A stretch of 64,000 bases of DNA from Manis javanica (taxonomy: Eukaryota > Chordata > Mammalia > Pholidota > Manidae), in assembly GCF_040802235.1 (NCBI RefSeq), contig NC_133158.1, forward strand, positions 157,492,401 to 157,556,400. The letters are read 5' to 3'. Positions 47,724 through 61,640 of this stretch are shown here, one piece after another; positions within the stretch are counted from its first letter, which is position 1; the number at the start of each line of letters is the position of its first letter. Below the pieces are notes generated by a model. The model ran no database searches. It worked only from the letters and a program-made list of their open reading frames with translations, and was not told the DNA's origin. The translations under genes were made by a program, and so were the position numbers.

Positions 47724-47988
47724 TAAAACCACAGTAAAGAAAGTAGAACAGCTAATTACTAAACAAATGCAAAATTAAATTAACTATCCCCAAAGTCAAT
47801 CAGAGGATAGACAAAGAGTACAGAATATGATACCTAATATATAAAGAATGGAGGAGGAAGAAAAAGGAGAAAAAGTAAAGAACCTTTAGATTGTGTTTGT
47901 AATAGCATATTAAGTAAGTTAAGTTAGACTCTTAGATAGTAAGGAAGTTAACCTTGAACCTTTGGTAAACATGAATCTAAAGCCTGAA

Positions 47989-50900
47989 ATGGCAATAAGT
48001 ACATACCTATCGATAATCACCCTAAATGTAAATGGACTGAACTCACCAATCAAAAGACATAGAGTCACTGAATGGATAGAAAAAAAAGACCTATCTATAT
48101 GCTGCCTACAAGAGACTCACTTTAAACCCAATGAAATACACAGACTAAAAGTGAAGGGATGGAAAAAGATACTTCATGCAACTAATAGAGAGAAAAAAGC
48201 AGGAGTTGTAGTACTTGTATCAGACAAAATAAAATTCAAAACAAAGAAAGTCACAAGAGATAAAGAAGGACATTACATAACGATAAAGGGGTCAAAACAA
48301 GAAGATATAACCATTATAAATATATATGCTCACAACATAGGAGAACCTACATATGTGAAACAAATACTAACTGAATTAAAAGGGGAAATAGAATGCAATG
48401 CATTCATTCTAGGAGACTTCAATACTCCACTCACTCTGAAGGACAGATCAACCAGACAGAAGATAAGTAAGGACACAGAGGCACTGAACAACACATTAGA
48501 ACAGATGGACCTAACAGACATCTACAGAACTCTACACCCAAAAGCAGCAGAATACACATTCTTCTCAAGTGCACACGGAAATTTTCAAGAATAGATCATA
48601 TACTAGGCCACAAAGAGAGCCTCAGTAAATTAAAATAGACTGAAATTGTACCAACCAGTTTCTCAGACCACAAAGGTATGGAACTAGAAATAAATTATGC
48701 AAAGAAAATGAAAAATCCCACAAACACATGGAGGCTGCACAACATGCTCCTAAATAACCAATGGATCAATGACCAAATAAAAACAGAGATCAAGTAATAT
48801 ATGAAGACAAATGACAATAATTCAGCACAGCAAAATTTGTGGGATGCAGGCAAGTCTGTGCTAAGAGGAAAGTATATTGCAATACAGGCCTACCTCAGGA
48901 AAGAAGAACAATCCCATTTAAGCAGTCTAAACCCACAAATAATGAAATTAGAAAAAGAACAACAAATCAAGCCCAAAGTCAGTAAAAGGAGGGACATAAT
49001 AAAGATTAGAGCAGAAATAAATAAAACCAAGAAGAATAAAACAATAGAAAGAATCAATGAAAGCAAGAGATGGTTGTTTGAGAAAATAAACAAAATAGAT
49101 AAACCCCTAGCCAGACTTATCAAGAAAAAAAGAGAGTCTACACACATAAATAGAAGCAGAAATGAGAAAGGAAAAATCACTACAGACACCACAGAAATAC
49201 AAAGAATTATGAGAAAATACTATGAAAAATTATGTGCTAACAAACTGGAAAACCTAGAAGAAATGGAAAACTTTCAAGAAAAATACAACCTTCCAAGGCT
49301 GACCAAGGAAGAAACAGAAAATCTAAACAGACCATTTACCAGCAACGATATTGAACTGGTAATCAAAAACCTACCTAAGAACAAGACACCTGGACCAGGT
49401 GGCTTCACCACTGAATTTTATCAAACATTTATTGAAGACCTAATACCCATTCTCCTTAAAGTTTTCCAAAAAGTAGAAGAGGAGGGAATACTTCAAAACT
49501 CATTCTATCAGGCTAGCATCACTCTAATACCAAAACTAGGCAAAGAAACCACAAAAAAAGAACATTACAGATGAATATCCCTGATGAACATAGATGCAAA
49601 AATACTCAACAAAATATTAGCAAACCGAATTAAAAAATACATCAATAAGATCATCCACCATGATCAAGGATTTATTTCAGGGATGCAAAGCTGGTACAAC
49701 ATTCAAAAATCCATCAACATTATCCACCACATCAACAATAAGAAGAAAAAAAGACCCCATGATCATCTCCATAGATGCTGAAAAAGCATTTTACAAAATT
49801 CAACATCCATTCATGATAAAAACTCTCAATAAAATGGGTATAGAGAGCAAGTACCTCAACATAATAATGGCCATATATGACAAACCTACAGCCAACATTA
49901 TACTTAACAGTGAGAAGCTGAAAAATTTTCCTTTAAGATCAGGAATAAGACAAGGATGCCCACTTTCCCCACTTCTATTCAACATAGTACTGGAGGTACT
50001 AGCCATGGCAGTCAGACAACACACACACACAAAAAAAGGCATGCAGATTGGCAAGGAAGAAGTTAAACTGTCCTTGTGTGCAGATGACATGATATTGTAC
50101 ATAAGAAAGTCTAAAGAATCCACTCCAAAACTATTAGATCTAAAATCTGAATTCAGCCAAGTTGCAGGATACAAAATTAATACACAGAAATCTGTGGCAT
50201 TCCTATACACTAACAATGAACTAGCAGAGAGAGAAATCAGGAAAACAATTTCATTCACAATTACATTAAAAAGAATAAAATACCTAGGAATAAACCTAAC
50301 CAGGGAAGTGAAAGACCTATGTTCTTAAAACTATAAGACACTCATGAGAGAAATTTAAGAAGATACCAATAAATGGAAACACAGCTCATGCTCATGGATA
50401 GGAAGAATTAATATTGTCACAATGGCCATCGTGCCTAAAGCAATCTATAAATTCAGTGCAATTCCTATCAAAATACCAGCAGCATTCTTCAAATTGAACT
50501 AGAGAAAATCATCCTAAAATTCATATGGAGCCACAAAAGACCTCAAATAGCCAAAGCAATCCTGAGAAGGAAGAATAAAGCAGGGGGAATTATGCTCCCC
50601 AACTTCAAGCTCTACTACAAAGCCACAGTAATCAAGACAATTTGGTACTGGCACAAGAACAGACCCATAGACCAATGGAACAGACTAGAGAGCCAGATAT
50701 AAACCCAACCATATATGGTCAATTAATATATGATAAAGGAGCCATGGACATACAATGCGGAAATGAAAGCCTCTTCAACAGATGGTGTTGGCAAAACTGG
50801 ACAACTACATGCAAGAGAATGAAACTAGATTACTGTTTAACCCAACACACAAAAGTAAACTCAAAATGGATTAAAATACTTGAATATAAGTCATGAAACC

Positions 50901-51810
50901 ATAAAACTCTTAGAAGACAACATAGGCAAATATCTCCTGAATATAAGCATAAGCAACTTCTTCCTGAACACATCTCCTCGAGCAAGGGAAACAAAAGCAA
51001 AAATGAACAAAGGGGACTACATGAAACTAAAAAGCTTCAGTATGGCAAAGGGCACTATAAACAGAACAAAAAGGCATCCTACAGTATGGGAGAATATATT
51101 TGTAAATGACATATCCGACAAGGGGTGATCATCCAAAATTTATGAAGAACTCAAATGCCTCAACACCCAAAAGGCAAATAACCCAATTAAAAAATGGGTA
51201 GAGGGTATGAAGAGACAATCTCCAACAAAGAAATTCAGATAGCCAACAGACACATGAAAAGATGCTCCACATCACTAATCATCAGAGAAATGCAAATTAA
51301 AACCACAAATATGATATCACCTCACACCAGTAAGGATGGCCAGCATTGAAAAGGTTTAGAACAACAAATGCTGGTGAGGATGCAGAGAAAGGGGAACCCT
51401 CCTACACTGCTGGTGGGAATGTAAGCTTGTTCAACCATCGTGGAAAGCAGGATGGAGGATCCTCAAAAAACTAAAAATAGAAATACCATTTGACCGAGGA
51501 ATCCCACTCCTTGGAATTTACCCAAAGAATACAACTTCTCAGATTCAAAAAGACATATGAACCCCTATGTTTATCACAGCACTTTTTACACTAGCCAAGA
51601 TGTGGAAGCAACCTAAGTGTCCATCAGTAGATGAATGGATAAAGAAGAAGTGGTACATATACACAGTGGAATACTATTCAGCCATAAGAAAGAAAGAAAT
51701 CCTACCATTTGCAACAGAATGAATGGAGCTGAAGGACATTGTGCTCAGTAAAATAAGCCAGGCAGAGAAAGACAAATGTCAAATGATTTCCCTCATTTGT
51801 GGAGTATAAC
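47989..51810 (+). pseudogene. L1 copy 4 ORF2, broken
   Basis: Starts [18 protein letters not shown] at 47989. The endonuclease part is open to 48594 (QETHF, GDFNTPL) and then shifts frame. Other open parts are 48801-49574, 49660-50328 and 50642-50896. The RT motif reads CADDM at about 50076 instead of FADDM. The Cys-rich C-terminus (about 51370) and the end near 51810 are recognisable. Several stops and shifts make it dead. Confidence 0.92.
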
Positions 51811-52177
51811 AATGAAGCAAAACTTAAGGAACCAAATGGCAGTAGACTCAAGAGACTCCAAGAATGAATCAGTAGTTACCAAAGGGGAGGGATGTGGGAG
51901 GGCAGGTGGGAAGGGAGGGAGAAGGGGACTGAGCGGCATTATGTTTAGTACACATTGTGTGGGGGATCACAGGGAGAAGAGTGTAGCACAGAGAAGGGAC
52001 ACAGTGAATCTGTGGCATCTTGCTGCACTGATGGACAGTGACTACATTGGTGTATGTGTGGGGACTTGATAATATGGGTAAATGTAGTGACCACATTGTT
52101 CTTTCATGTGAAACCTTCATAAGAGTGTATATCAATCATATCTTAATAAAAAATTAAAAAAAAACAAAACCAAAAAC

Positions 52178-52186
52178 CAAAGGAAA
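52178..52186 (+). repeat. 3' target site duplication of L1 copy 4
   Basis: CAAAGGAAA, identical to 45852-45860. Confidence 0.8.
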
Positions 52187-54300
52187 CTATAATATACTAA
52201 AAATAATAAATGAGCTAGCGAGATCACAGGATACAATTAAAAGTCAATTGTATTTTAATACATTGTCAGCAAAAAGATTGGAAAATGAAAATTACAGAAA
52301 TAATTCCATTTATACTGGCATCAAAATATTTGGAAATAAGTTTAACAAAGGGTATAGGAGACATTCACTCCGAAAATTACAATATTTGTTGAAAGATAAT
52401 AAAGAAGACCTAAGTAAATGGAGTTCGTTTAATGGAGTTAATTGATTTGAAGACCTAAAATTGTTAAGGTATCAATTGACACCAAATTGATCTATAGATT
52501 CAGTGCAATCCCAGCACAATCCAAGCATGTCCTTTTGTAGAACTTGATTCTAATGTTGATATAAAGGCACAAATGACCTAGAATTCTAAAGAAATCTTGA
52601 AAAAGAACAATGTTGGAAGATTTCATTGGCTAACCTCAAGACACACAGTAAAGCCATAGTAACCAAGACAGTGGAACTAGCATAGGATTGATAAACAGAT
52701 CATTGCAACAGAATGGAGTCCAGAAATACAATCACATGTTGGTAGCAGATCAGTTTTTGACAGAGGTGCCAAAGGAATTCAATGGGGATAGAAAAGTCTT
52801 TTCAACAAATGGCCTGGAACAACTGGATATCCATACATGAATAATTCAAACTTGTCTAAAACCATATACAAAATTTAACTCACACTATATCATGAACTAA
52901 AATATATCAGCTACATCTATAGAACTTTAGAAAAACAAATATGATATATAATATTTTTATAACTTGGAGCTAAGCAAAGGTTTCATAGGCAGAACTAAGA
53001 AAGCAACAACCATAAAAGAAAAAAATGACAAATTAGACGTCATGAAAAGTAAGAACTTCTATCATCAAAAGACATTTAAAAATGAATAGATTACCAAAGA
53101 TAGGAAAGAAATATTTATGAACATATATCTGACAGAAGGCTGCTATCCACAATATATTAGAAACCTCATAACAAAATAATTAAAAGACAAAAAAAATCAA
53201 AAAGTGATCAAAATTTGTCAACATTTGACAAAGGAACAGATACAAATGACCAATAAGCACATGAAAAACTACTCAATTGCTCATAACAAGAAAATTTCTA
53301 TTAAAATCACAAGAAGACACACTCATGTATCTCATTAGAATCATTAAAATGAAAAAGATTGACCCAACTAAATGTCAGAGAGAATGTGGAGCAGTTGTAA
53401 TTCTGATATACTGTTAATGGCAATGTAATATGGTACAACCAGATTGGAAGAAGCTCTGGAAATTTTTATGAATATAATCATGTTTATTTTTGACACTGCA
53501 ATTCAATTCCTCAGTATTTATCCAAGAGAAATGAAAACACATGTCCAAGAAACACTTGCATAAAATATTTATAGTTGCTTTACTCATATTAGGCAAAGCC
53601 TGGAAATAGCTTGGGTTTCCATGAAAAAACAATGGATAAAGGAATTGGTAGTATAGTCATACAATGGAACACTTTATAGCAATGAAGAATGAATCAGTGG
53701 TATGTGCACCACCACATACTAATCTAAAAAATATTCTACTCAATAAAAAAAGCTCCATGCCTAGAGTACATACTGTGTGACTTCTTCTGTAGGTTCTATA
53801 TACAGGAGAATATGTTTTATAGTAAGAAAAAAAAAATCAGAAGAGCTGTTTTCAGTAATGGGTTCGATGGGAATTTACTTGGATGGGGCCTGAGGAAGCT
53901 TTCTGGTCTGAGGCTAATGTTTAATATCTTGGAACTTGTCTAGGTTACACAGGTAAATACATGTGTGAGAACTCATCACATGATATGCTTATGACTTATG
54001 CATTTTACTGTATGGAAATTTTACCTTTAAAGAAAACAAGGAACCCAATGCAAATATCAGACAATAATCACAGCATGCTGAAATCTAATGAAAACGTATT
54101 GGTTTTCAATTTACTGTGAAATGCATCAAAAATGAAGAAGTGTTGATTGATGTGTAGAGAGATGGATGGATATATGATGAGGCAAGTATAGTAAAACAGT
54201 CATCGTAAAATCTAGGTAACAGGTACTTGCGGGTTGACTATAAACATCTTCTAACTTTTCTGTATATTTGAAATTTTGTATAATTAAATACTGGGAAAAG
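52187..54300 (+). mobile_element. L1M, right part (ORF2 C-terminus and 3'UTR)
   Basis: Continues the L1M ORF2 reading broken by copy 4: caattgtattttaatacatt, then ttccatttatactggcatca, to the C-terminal region near 53650 (acaatggaacactttatagc). The 3'UTR ends with gtatatttgaaattttgtat near 54280. Confidence 0.88.
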
Positions 54301-54730
54301 CCAATACAATCGCCTTGTTAGTTGTCATTTGCACAATCCATTTCATTAATCAAGTTAAACATAGTTTTCAAAGTATATTTAATCAAAGAGAAAAAGATGT
54401 ATTTATACATATATATACAAATACACAATATAATCAAAGCGAGAATGTATGCCTGTATATATACACAGAAAATTTACGAGCACTAATTTTTATTTACTTC
54501 TTTTGTTATACAGTAGTGATTATTATACATGTATTATATATTTGGTGATATCTTAGATGATTCTGAAAGGTGGTGGTTGATGATTTTCATGGTATCAATA
54601 CTCCCACTGAAGCAGATTTCAAGTCACTGAAGGCAAAGTTGGGAAGAGATGCTCACAGTTGGTGCTTGTGAGCCTGTGCAAGCCAGTGCCAACATACCTT
54701 TGTTCTGACTTCATCCAACAGTTTAGGGAT
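54301..54730. other. No recognised feature
   Basis: AT-rich spacer between the L1M 3' end and the MLT1 LTR. Confidence 0.4.
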
Positions 54731-55111
54731 TGTAACGGACTGAACTGTGCCCCGTACAAAATTGAACTGCTAACCCCCAGTGTGAATGTATTTGGAAACA
54801 GAACCTTTAGGGAGGTAATTATATTTAATGAGGTCATAAGGGTGGGGCCCTAATCTGAAAGGACTGGTGTGTCCCTGTAAGAAGAGGGAGACGAAGGTTC
54901 TTTCTCCACACCTGACAGGTAAAAGCCCATGTGAAGACACAGGGAGAAGGAGGCCACTTTCAAGCCAGGCAGAATGTTCTCACTGCAAACCAACCCTGAT
55001 GGCACCTTGATCTTGGACTTCTAGCCTCCAAAACTGTAAGAAAATACATTTCTTTGTTAAAGCCATCCAGCCTATGGTATTTTGTTATGACAGGCGTGTC
55101 AGAATAATACA
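54731..55111 (+). mobile_element. MLT1A-like MaLR LTR, near complete
   Basis: Begins TGTAACGGACTGAACTGTG and carries gggaggtaattatatttaatgaggtc, tcataagggtggggccc, ggcaccttgatcttggactt and a 3' end ggtattttgttatgacaggc...aataataca. The flanks GGGAT (left) and GGAAT (right) fit a decayed 5-bp target duplication. Confidence 0.88.
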
Positions 55112-56644
55112 GGAATCACGCTTTATTATCTGAAAGAATGATGTAAGGTTGGTATTACTATTTCTGCTTAAATTTTTTTTTGTATCACAGGATTTTGATT
55201 GATGAGTTTGGACGCTGATCCTATCACTCTTGAAAACTTTTATATCCCAGTCTAGAAAACTCTTCCCTTTCTACAAGGAAGACAGCCTATATCACACTTT
55301 CAAGAGACCCTCGTAGTATGCAAATGCCATATTCCAAGAAAAAGAAAATCAAATGAAAGACTAAAAGAACGTCATGATCCTGCTTGAAAGCACATTTATT
55401 GTTGTCTAGACAATTAGCAGTACTTTTTGTCAGATGCTACTGAAGAAGGATTTATACTAATAGTGCTTCACTCTATCTTACACTAAGACGTAAGTGGCTT
55501 ACTTTCTCTTTAGCTAAAACATTAGCTAAATCACACTGGGGAAATAAAACCCAGAGGCGGAAACTAATTGGAAACATTGCTTTTAGGTAATGAAGCACTT
55601 ACGCATCCATTTTGTGGATTCATTAAGTTTTAGTTTCGGGAAATTTTTACATAACTCACCTGAAAAACAAATAATTGTGATTGACATATATAATTGCCAA
55701 AGTCATCGAATATAGGGCAACTTTGGCAATTCATTTCATTTCAACAATCATTTCAAAATTTTCCTAAATATTGGTGCTCCAAAGATAAAAACGATGAACA
55801 TGACAATATGCCACTACTTAAGTAGCCTGGAAGAGGAGAAACACAGTTAAGCCTTTACCAGGTGATAAGTGTAATTATGAGGTTTATATCAGGTGTTATA
55901 AACAGAATATCTTAATATATTCAATATTGTATAATAATTATGTAATAAAAAATTGATACATTCTTTCTAGATAGAAGACAAAACTATACAGACAGTGGTT
56001 TCTCTCTTTCACTCTCTCTCAACTTTTTAAGTACTTTGAAGATAACTGCTGAGAAGGGTCAAAATACCCCTTCAGAGAACTAGAGGAAGTCACATTTGTT
56101 CTAAGTCTCACGGCTTGCTCAAGACCAAAGAACAGACATTCTAGGTTAACTATAGAAAGAACCAGTGGGTATCTTCCTTTGGAGAACTCCAGAAACATTA
56201 CATGGATGGAGAGCACTTCAGCATCCAGTGAGCATATTCAAGGTCAGTGAGTACCATTCTCATAAAAGGAAAAACTGCTATTGGTGAAGCTGTTTTACCA
56301 ATAATGAAAAGATATGGATTAGACCCCAAAATGTTCAAGAACAATTTTCTCACTTGATAAGTCTAGAGTTTATCATACTCGTTACAAACACAAAGACTGT
56401 TTGAAAAGCTGCTATTTTCTATTAGCAAGAACAGCTACATAACGCTGGGTGCAGAGCAAAATACAGAATTTCAGGAGAGCAGAACAGCACATTAAACTGC
56501 ATGTGGTGCCCAGTGTAACTGCACTTACACTGAAGCCCTTGAAGCCAGTTGGCCAGGGGCAGAATCACTTTAAATATTGGAGCAAGCTAAATATTTGTCA
56601 TTTCTGTCTGATATGGGAAATCATAACCTTTAGAACATAGCTAA
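55112..56644. other. No recognised gene or repeat
   Basis: Only short ORFs. No family recognised. Confidence 0.4.
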
Positions 56645-56755
56645 TGCAGATCTGAGTCTGAGCTTCATCACTTATCAACTATGGGAATTTGGGCAAGTTA
56701 TTTCAGTTTCTTCATTGAAATGTCGTCATGCAAATTATACTTCCATTGCAAGTTC
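56645..56755 (-). repeat. MIR fragment
   Basis: gggcaagttatttcagtttc and surrounding bases match the MIR core on the minus strand. Confidence 0.6.
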
Positions 56756-57599
56756 CAGCATCACATGAATTAGATGTGTGAATTTCATTCTGGTGAATTC
56801 AGAAATAACTGAATGTATTATAAAATAAGAATTAGGAAAAATAGTGACTTTAGAGTCTTTCTATTTGTTTTAGAACAAGAATTACATTAAGACAGTCTTT
56901 TGCTTTTCCTTTCTTTCCCCCTCTTAGCCATCAATTTCATCCCTCATCCTAGTTGTAAGCTGCCAATCACAAGTTAGACTCACCATAAAGACTGTTTTAA
57001 GATCAGAAATTTTATTATGTAAACAAAAGTTGCATACTTAGAGCTAAAAACATAATATTGTGTACATTATAGATTCTACATATTGTATTCTTCATTGTAA
57101 TCTTTCATCATTAACTTTCTAGTATTCATAGGTAGATTAGTTTAATTTACATAGTGTTTAACAATTCTAAAGATCTGTTTACTTACATTTTATCTTTCAT
57201 TTTATACAGAAAAACAGGACTACTGGTTTTTGACTATGGACCACTCTCTTTGGGTGGCCTGGCAACTTCCTTCTCTGTTTCCAGATGCTAGAGAGCTGGC
57301 TTTCCAGTACATCATTAAAAACTAGCACCCATCTCAAAGAATCTATTTCCCTGAGCAAGATCACTGTTACGCTCTCTCCATTAAAAAGAAAAAACAGCAG
57401 GGGGCAGAGTCCCTCTGCCAGTATCTACTCCCATGGTCCATGCACAACTCTCCAGAAAAATTGCATAAACAAGACTTCTCAAATCTTTTTTCCCCTGCTG
57501 ACACTCTGACTATAAATTCCCACCTGTATTATGTGATGTTTGCTGCTATGTAACCTGAGACGTTGCAAGGTAACTTTTAAGGTCATTGTGGGATAACAG
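56756..57599. other. No recognised feature
   Basis: AT-rich, with a 74-codon open frame at 57285-57509 that I do not recognise. Confidence 0.4.
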
Positions 57600-57735
57600 G
57601 GGTATGAATTATTCATCTCATTTTACCAATGAGAAACACAAAGTTAGATGGATGAAGTGAAATGCCCAAGGTCACAAATCTAGTGATCAGAATTGATGTG
57701 CATTTGACCTTCCTATTCCAGGATAAGTCATCAGT
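57600..57735 (+). repeat. MIR fragment
   Basis: ctcattttaccaatgagaaa, then aatgcccaaggtcacaaatc: the MIR core in plus orientation. Confidence 0.75.
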
Positions 57736-57759
57736 GACATAGGCTTCCGAAAATCAATA

Positions 57760-58010
57760 GCTAACACATTACCTATTCTATACTAGATCCTCTCACAAGC
57801 ACTTTATGTTTACTGAGACATTTAATCCTACAACAGACCTCTAGGACAGGCACCAATATTAGTCCATTTTTACAAAGGAAGAAACTGAAGCAATAGGAAA
57901 TCTGCTGATTTCCTCAAGGTCTCACTGTCAGTAAATTGCAAAGCTGAGTTCAAATCTAGGTAGTCTGGGTACGAAGTCCATGTTCTTACTCTCTGGCTGT
58001 ACTTACACTC
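57760..58010 (+). repeat. MIR, near complete
   Basis: Carries cacaagcactttatgtttac, gagacatttaatcctacaac, atttttacaaaggaagaaac and tcaaggtctcactgtcagta in MIR order. Confidence 0.82.
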
Positions 58011-59149
58011 ATGTGCTTGCTGAGGAACCCTTTCCTAGTGCCAGGAGAGTTGTCTGACCATAGCTATTCTTGCACCACATAACGAGTTTATTCTGAGGAA
58101 AAAGAAAAGAAGAATCTCCCCATTAGGGGTTAGATGGTTGATGTTTGCAGCATCCCCAGAAGGGCAGGGCTTTTACATATCACTGATGATTTAACCAACC
58201 AAGTCACTGGTTAGGGCAGGGCATCCGGCCAAAGGCAGCACAAATGCAGAGAGCTGATGTGATAAGTCAGTAGTCTTTAACTTTCAGATTCATTAAACAC
58301 TGATGACACATATTTTTTTCTTGTCCCCCACTAGGCATTCAAAGTCAGGCCTGACACCAACAAACGTTTTTGCCCAGGACTCCTAGGTGCTGCAGGAGGT
58401 CTAGCACCTCTGGCTCCTGTCCTTTAAATGCCAGCATTGGCCCAATCAAAGTGACAATCACAAATGTTCCCCCACACAGCTTCCATTTGCAATATGAACT
58501 CTGAGATGTGGTTCATTCTATGTTGAGAATCACCAGTACGTACCCATGCAGAGCTTTAAGAGGTTATCTTGAATCATGAGCCAGAGGCAATTCACCTGCA
58601 CCTCATTGGGATGTACCTCCTGTCTTTAAGTGCCTGGCCTTGAAGCAATTCCCATTTCCTGAAGGCATGCCCTGAATTTCTCCTGAACAAGATCTCTATT
58701 ATTTCACCTTTGTTTCACAAGCCATGCATAAGAGATTGATTCTGAGCTCATCCCTGTTGCTATAGCTTCATCAAGGGCTGAGTCCCAAGAAACAAATATT
58801 GGAGACAAAATGTTTGAAATGACCCTGTTAAGGAAAACAGTGAAGTAACAGGAGTGGCTGGGATGGGCTTATCAATGAATAGATTTTTAAAGAAAACTAA
58901 GGCAGGAAAACCCACAGAAGTAACAAAAATGAGAGAGCTGGTGAGCAATTCTAAGTCAAAGACCTCAAAGATTGTCAGAAATCAGAGACAGAATACAAAT
59001 GCCAAGTCCCCAAGGCAGAAGAAACAAGTGTTAAATGAGAAAAGGGATCAAAAGTCATGAAACAGATGGAGTTGGAATTTAAGAGTTAGCAGGCCAGGAA
59101 CATAACAGTAGAGATGGTCCAGGATGACATCGAGGCTGTTGTGCATTTG
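58011..59149. other. No recognised feature
   Basis: A possible very old repeat at 58270-58540 (ending ttgagaatcac) is too decayed to assign. Only short ORFs. Confidence 0.35.
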
Positions 59150-59292
59150 GGGCTCATTATTATCGTTCAGCAGTGATGGTTGCGCAACTCTCTGAATATA
59201 CCCCAAGCCACTGAATAGTAAGTACACTTGGAAATGGTGAATTTTGTGGTATGTGAATTATATCTAAATAAATCTGTTTTTTTAAAGTATGT
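59150..59292 (+). mobile_element. L1M/L1ME 3' end fragment
   Basis: gtgatggttgcgcaactctc, then ggtgaattttgtggtatgtg, then attatatctaaataaatctg is the classic L1M 3'UTR end, with an A-rich tail following. Confidence 0.8.
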
Positions 59293-60329
59293 GATTGGCA
59301 TAGATTAACAAAAAAACAAGAAAGAATGTGGCAGTAACTTGCATAATTAGTAATCCGAAGATCCTTAAATGTTAACACAAAATGTTGGTAGACCTATAGA
59401 ACTGAAAGTGAAATAGCATATCCCAGCCATGGCTTCTAGCATCATCACATATCAGGAGATCAAGACATCACATGATGATAGAGAGCAGGAGAGGGGATTA
59501 CACTTGTTTTCTTGTTCTGAAAGCATGATGCTAGCACCCTCGGGTATATCAATGTGAGGAGTTTATTTTCTAGTCTGAGGTATTCAGTGTTATCAAGACT
59601 ATCAAAGATACATTCCAAAAGATCATATTTCTATGAATTTAGTGAGATGATTCACATACAACGCTTTTTAATTAATCAATATTTGAAATGTATCCTTGTT
59701 CTACAACTATTTCTGGAACACATTTGAGTTGTAGTTGACAATATGTCTCTATTTTCTTTTTCTCAGTGGTATGAAGCTCAGTCATATCTCAATTTACTCA
59801 AGCCAATCACTTGAGCAATTCCTTCAAGACTTGGCTCAGGTCTAGCAGAGCACAAATAGATATTAAAATATAAAATAAACATGTAATGGATATTATTAGA
59901 ACATGTCCAGCTCATGGCTAATTTTATAGTCGATTGTATCATATTTGTTCCTATGTACAAGAACATTGTAAGTTCGTTGAAAATCTCTGCAGGATAAAGG
60001 AACAAGAATGTGTAAACATGGTTAAATAAGATAATGGTTTTAAGTTCCTTTTTGGATGTGTGCCAAAGTAAAGGAGAAAAAAATTACCACCCCAGCTGAC
60101 ACTGAAATATTTGATTAAAAAAATATGCATTCAGTCTATTGTTAATTAGTTTTCAGGGTGCATTTTTCAAATGTTTGTGGATCTTAATTAAAACAAGGGA
60201 AAAATCAGAAAAATAGAACCAACAGTATGTCCTTGGCCACAGTTCCTATGCTATTGTCCATTTAGTTGGCCCTCATTAAGTGACTACTCAAGAATTCTAG
60301 TAAAAGATACTATGCATTTGTCCATTCAA
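59293..60329. other. No recognised feature
   Basis: AT-rich with short ORFs only. Confidence 0.4.
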
Positions 60330-61640
60330 GATACGTATTCAATTCAACCATGTGGCAGCCACAGTGCTAAGAACTGGGGTTATACAGTCTTTATCCCTAC
60401 TGGGATAGACAACACATGAATCTATCAAGCTAATTGTAACACTGTGTGAGGATGATGATAGGGAGAGGCACTTGGGAGTCCAGAGAAAGAGTATTTAATC
60501 CAATGGGGTGAATCCAAGGAGGACTTAGAAAGGCTTTGGGTGTAAAACCTGGGCCAAGCCTCAACTAGGAATTATGCAGGAATACCCAAGTAAAGGGTAA
60601 AAAGAAGATCTGGAAGTAGAAGAGGATTTTAGAACAAGGAACACAGGTGACATATAGCATAGTGTATGGGAGTTTGCCAGCAATGTGTTCTAATGAACAC
60701 AGTGTTGGTGGGAGTGACTGGACAGGCAGAGGGGCCATGTGTGCGTTTTAAGAGGTTGGGCTTTACCTGTCTGTGTTGATGAGGCAGTGAAGGATTTAAA
60801 CAGGGGACTAATGTGGTTTGAATTGTATTTTGGTTACATCATTATGACTGTGTATAGAATGGAGACAGTTTGAATACCTTAGAGAAATGAAGGAAGAAAA
60901 GAGGAAACCTGAGAACTGTTTGGGAAGTAAGATCTATACACATACAACAATTGATTAGAAGTGAGTTAGTTTTGAAATTTTGAAGAAAATTCCTGGTTTC
61001 TCGCTAAGTGGATTATTGTGCTACCAATCAAGACAGGGAACGCACAAGAACATGCCTGGGGTAAAATCAGTTTGTTTTGGATCTGTTGAACTTGGGATGT
61101 CATTGTCACACCCAGATGAAAAAGTCTAGTAGGCAACTGGTTTGTGAGTCTGCAGCTGAGGACAGAGATCTCTGTGGGAACTAGAGATGTACAAATTTTG
61201 AATGCACAGGTAATTGTTGAAAAAAATTAGAGATTCTCTAGTAAGGATTTTCCAAGTAATGGATCTTAGGGAACATGGACATTTAAGGGTTACATGGAAA
61301 ACATAAGCTGTTCAGGAGGCAAAGAACTGCAAAAATATGAGAACCAGGAGGGTGTGATATTAAGGAGCAGAGTGCCATGGAGGGTCAGTAAAAAAAGACT
61401 GAATTGTTTCCATTGAATTTGGAAATACAGAGGTCACTGGTGAACTATGCCAGAATCATTTCCATGGAGAATTAAGAAAGCAAGCCAGATTGCATGTAGT
61501 TGAGAAATGAATGGAAAATAAAACAGTAGAAATGCTTTTCAGTTGATAAGAGGAGAAAAGAGACTCCATGGTGGAGAAATAGAGATAAATAGATCATTAT
61601 TTTTGGATGGTAGGGATAAGCCTAAATTTTGGTTAAGAAG
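60330..61640 (+). repeat. Ancient interspersed repeat, family not named
   Basis: The text has the order of a known mammal-wide medium-copy repeat: a 'cacagtgctaagaactggggttatac' start, a purine-rich middle with gaggcagtgaaggatttaaacagggg, and gaggtcactggtgaactatg near 61430. I recognise the style but cannot name the family. Confidence 0.4.

Larger units (their letters stand above)
45861..52177 (+). mobile_element. L1 copy 4, full-length, inactive, nested in L1M
   Basis: Starts TGGAGGATTAAAGATGGCAG and ends in an A-rich tail after ...CTTAATAAAAAATTAAAA. It is flanked by a 9-bp direct repeat, and the interrupted L1M ORF2 resumes at once on the right. It has a 5'UTR of about 0.97 kb, broken ORF1 and broken ORF2, and a G-rich 3'UTR (about 51880-51935). 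It is the same subfamily as copy 1 on the evidence of the 5'UTR. Confidence 0.94.

Noticed and set aside
58270-58540. Old hAT-type MER element ending in ttgagaatcac
   Set aside because: Similarity rests on a few words remembered from a consensus; terminal repeats are not visible.
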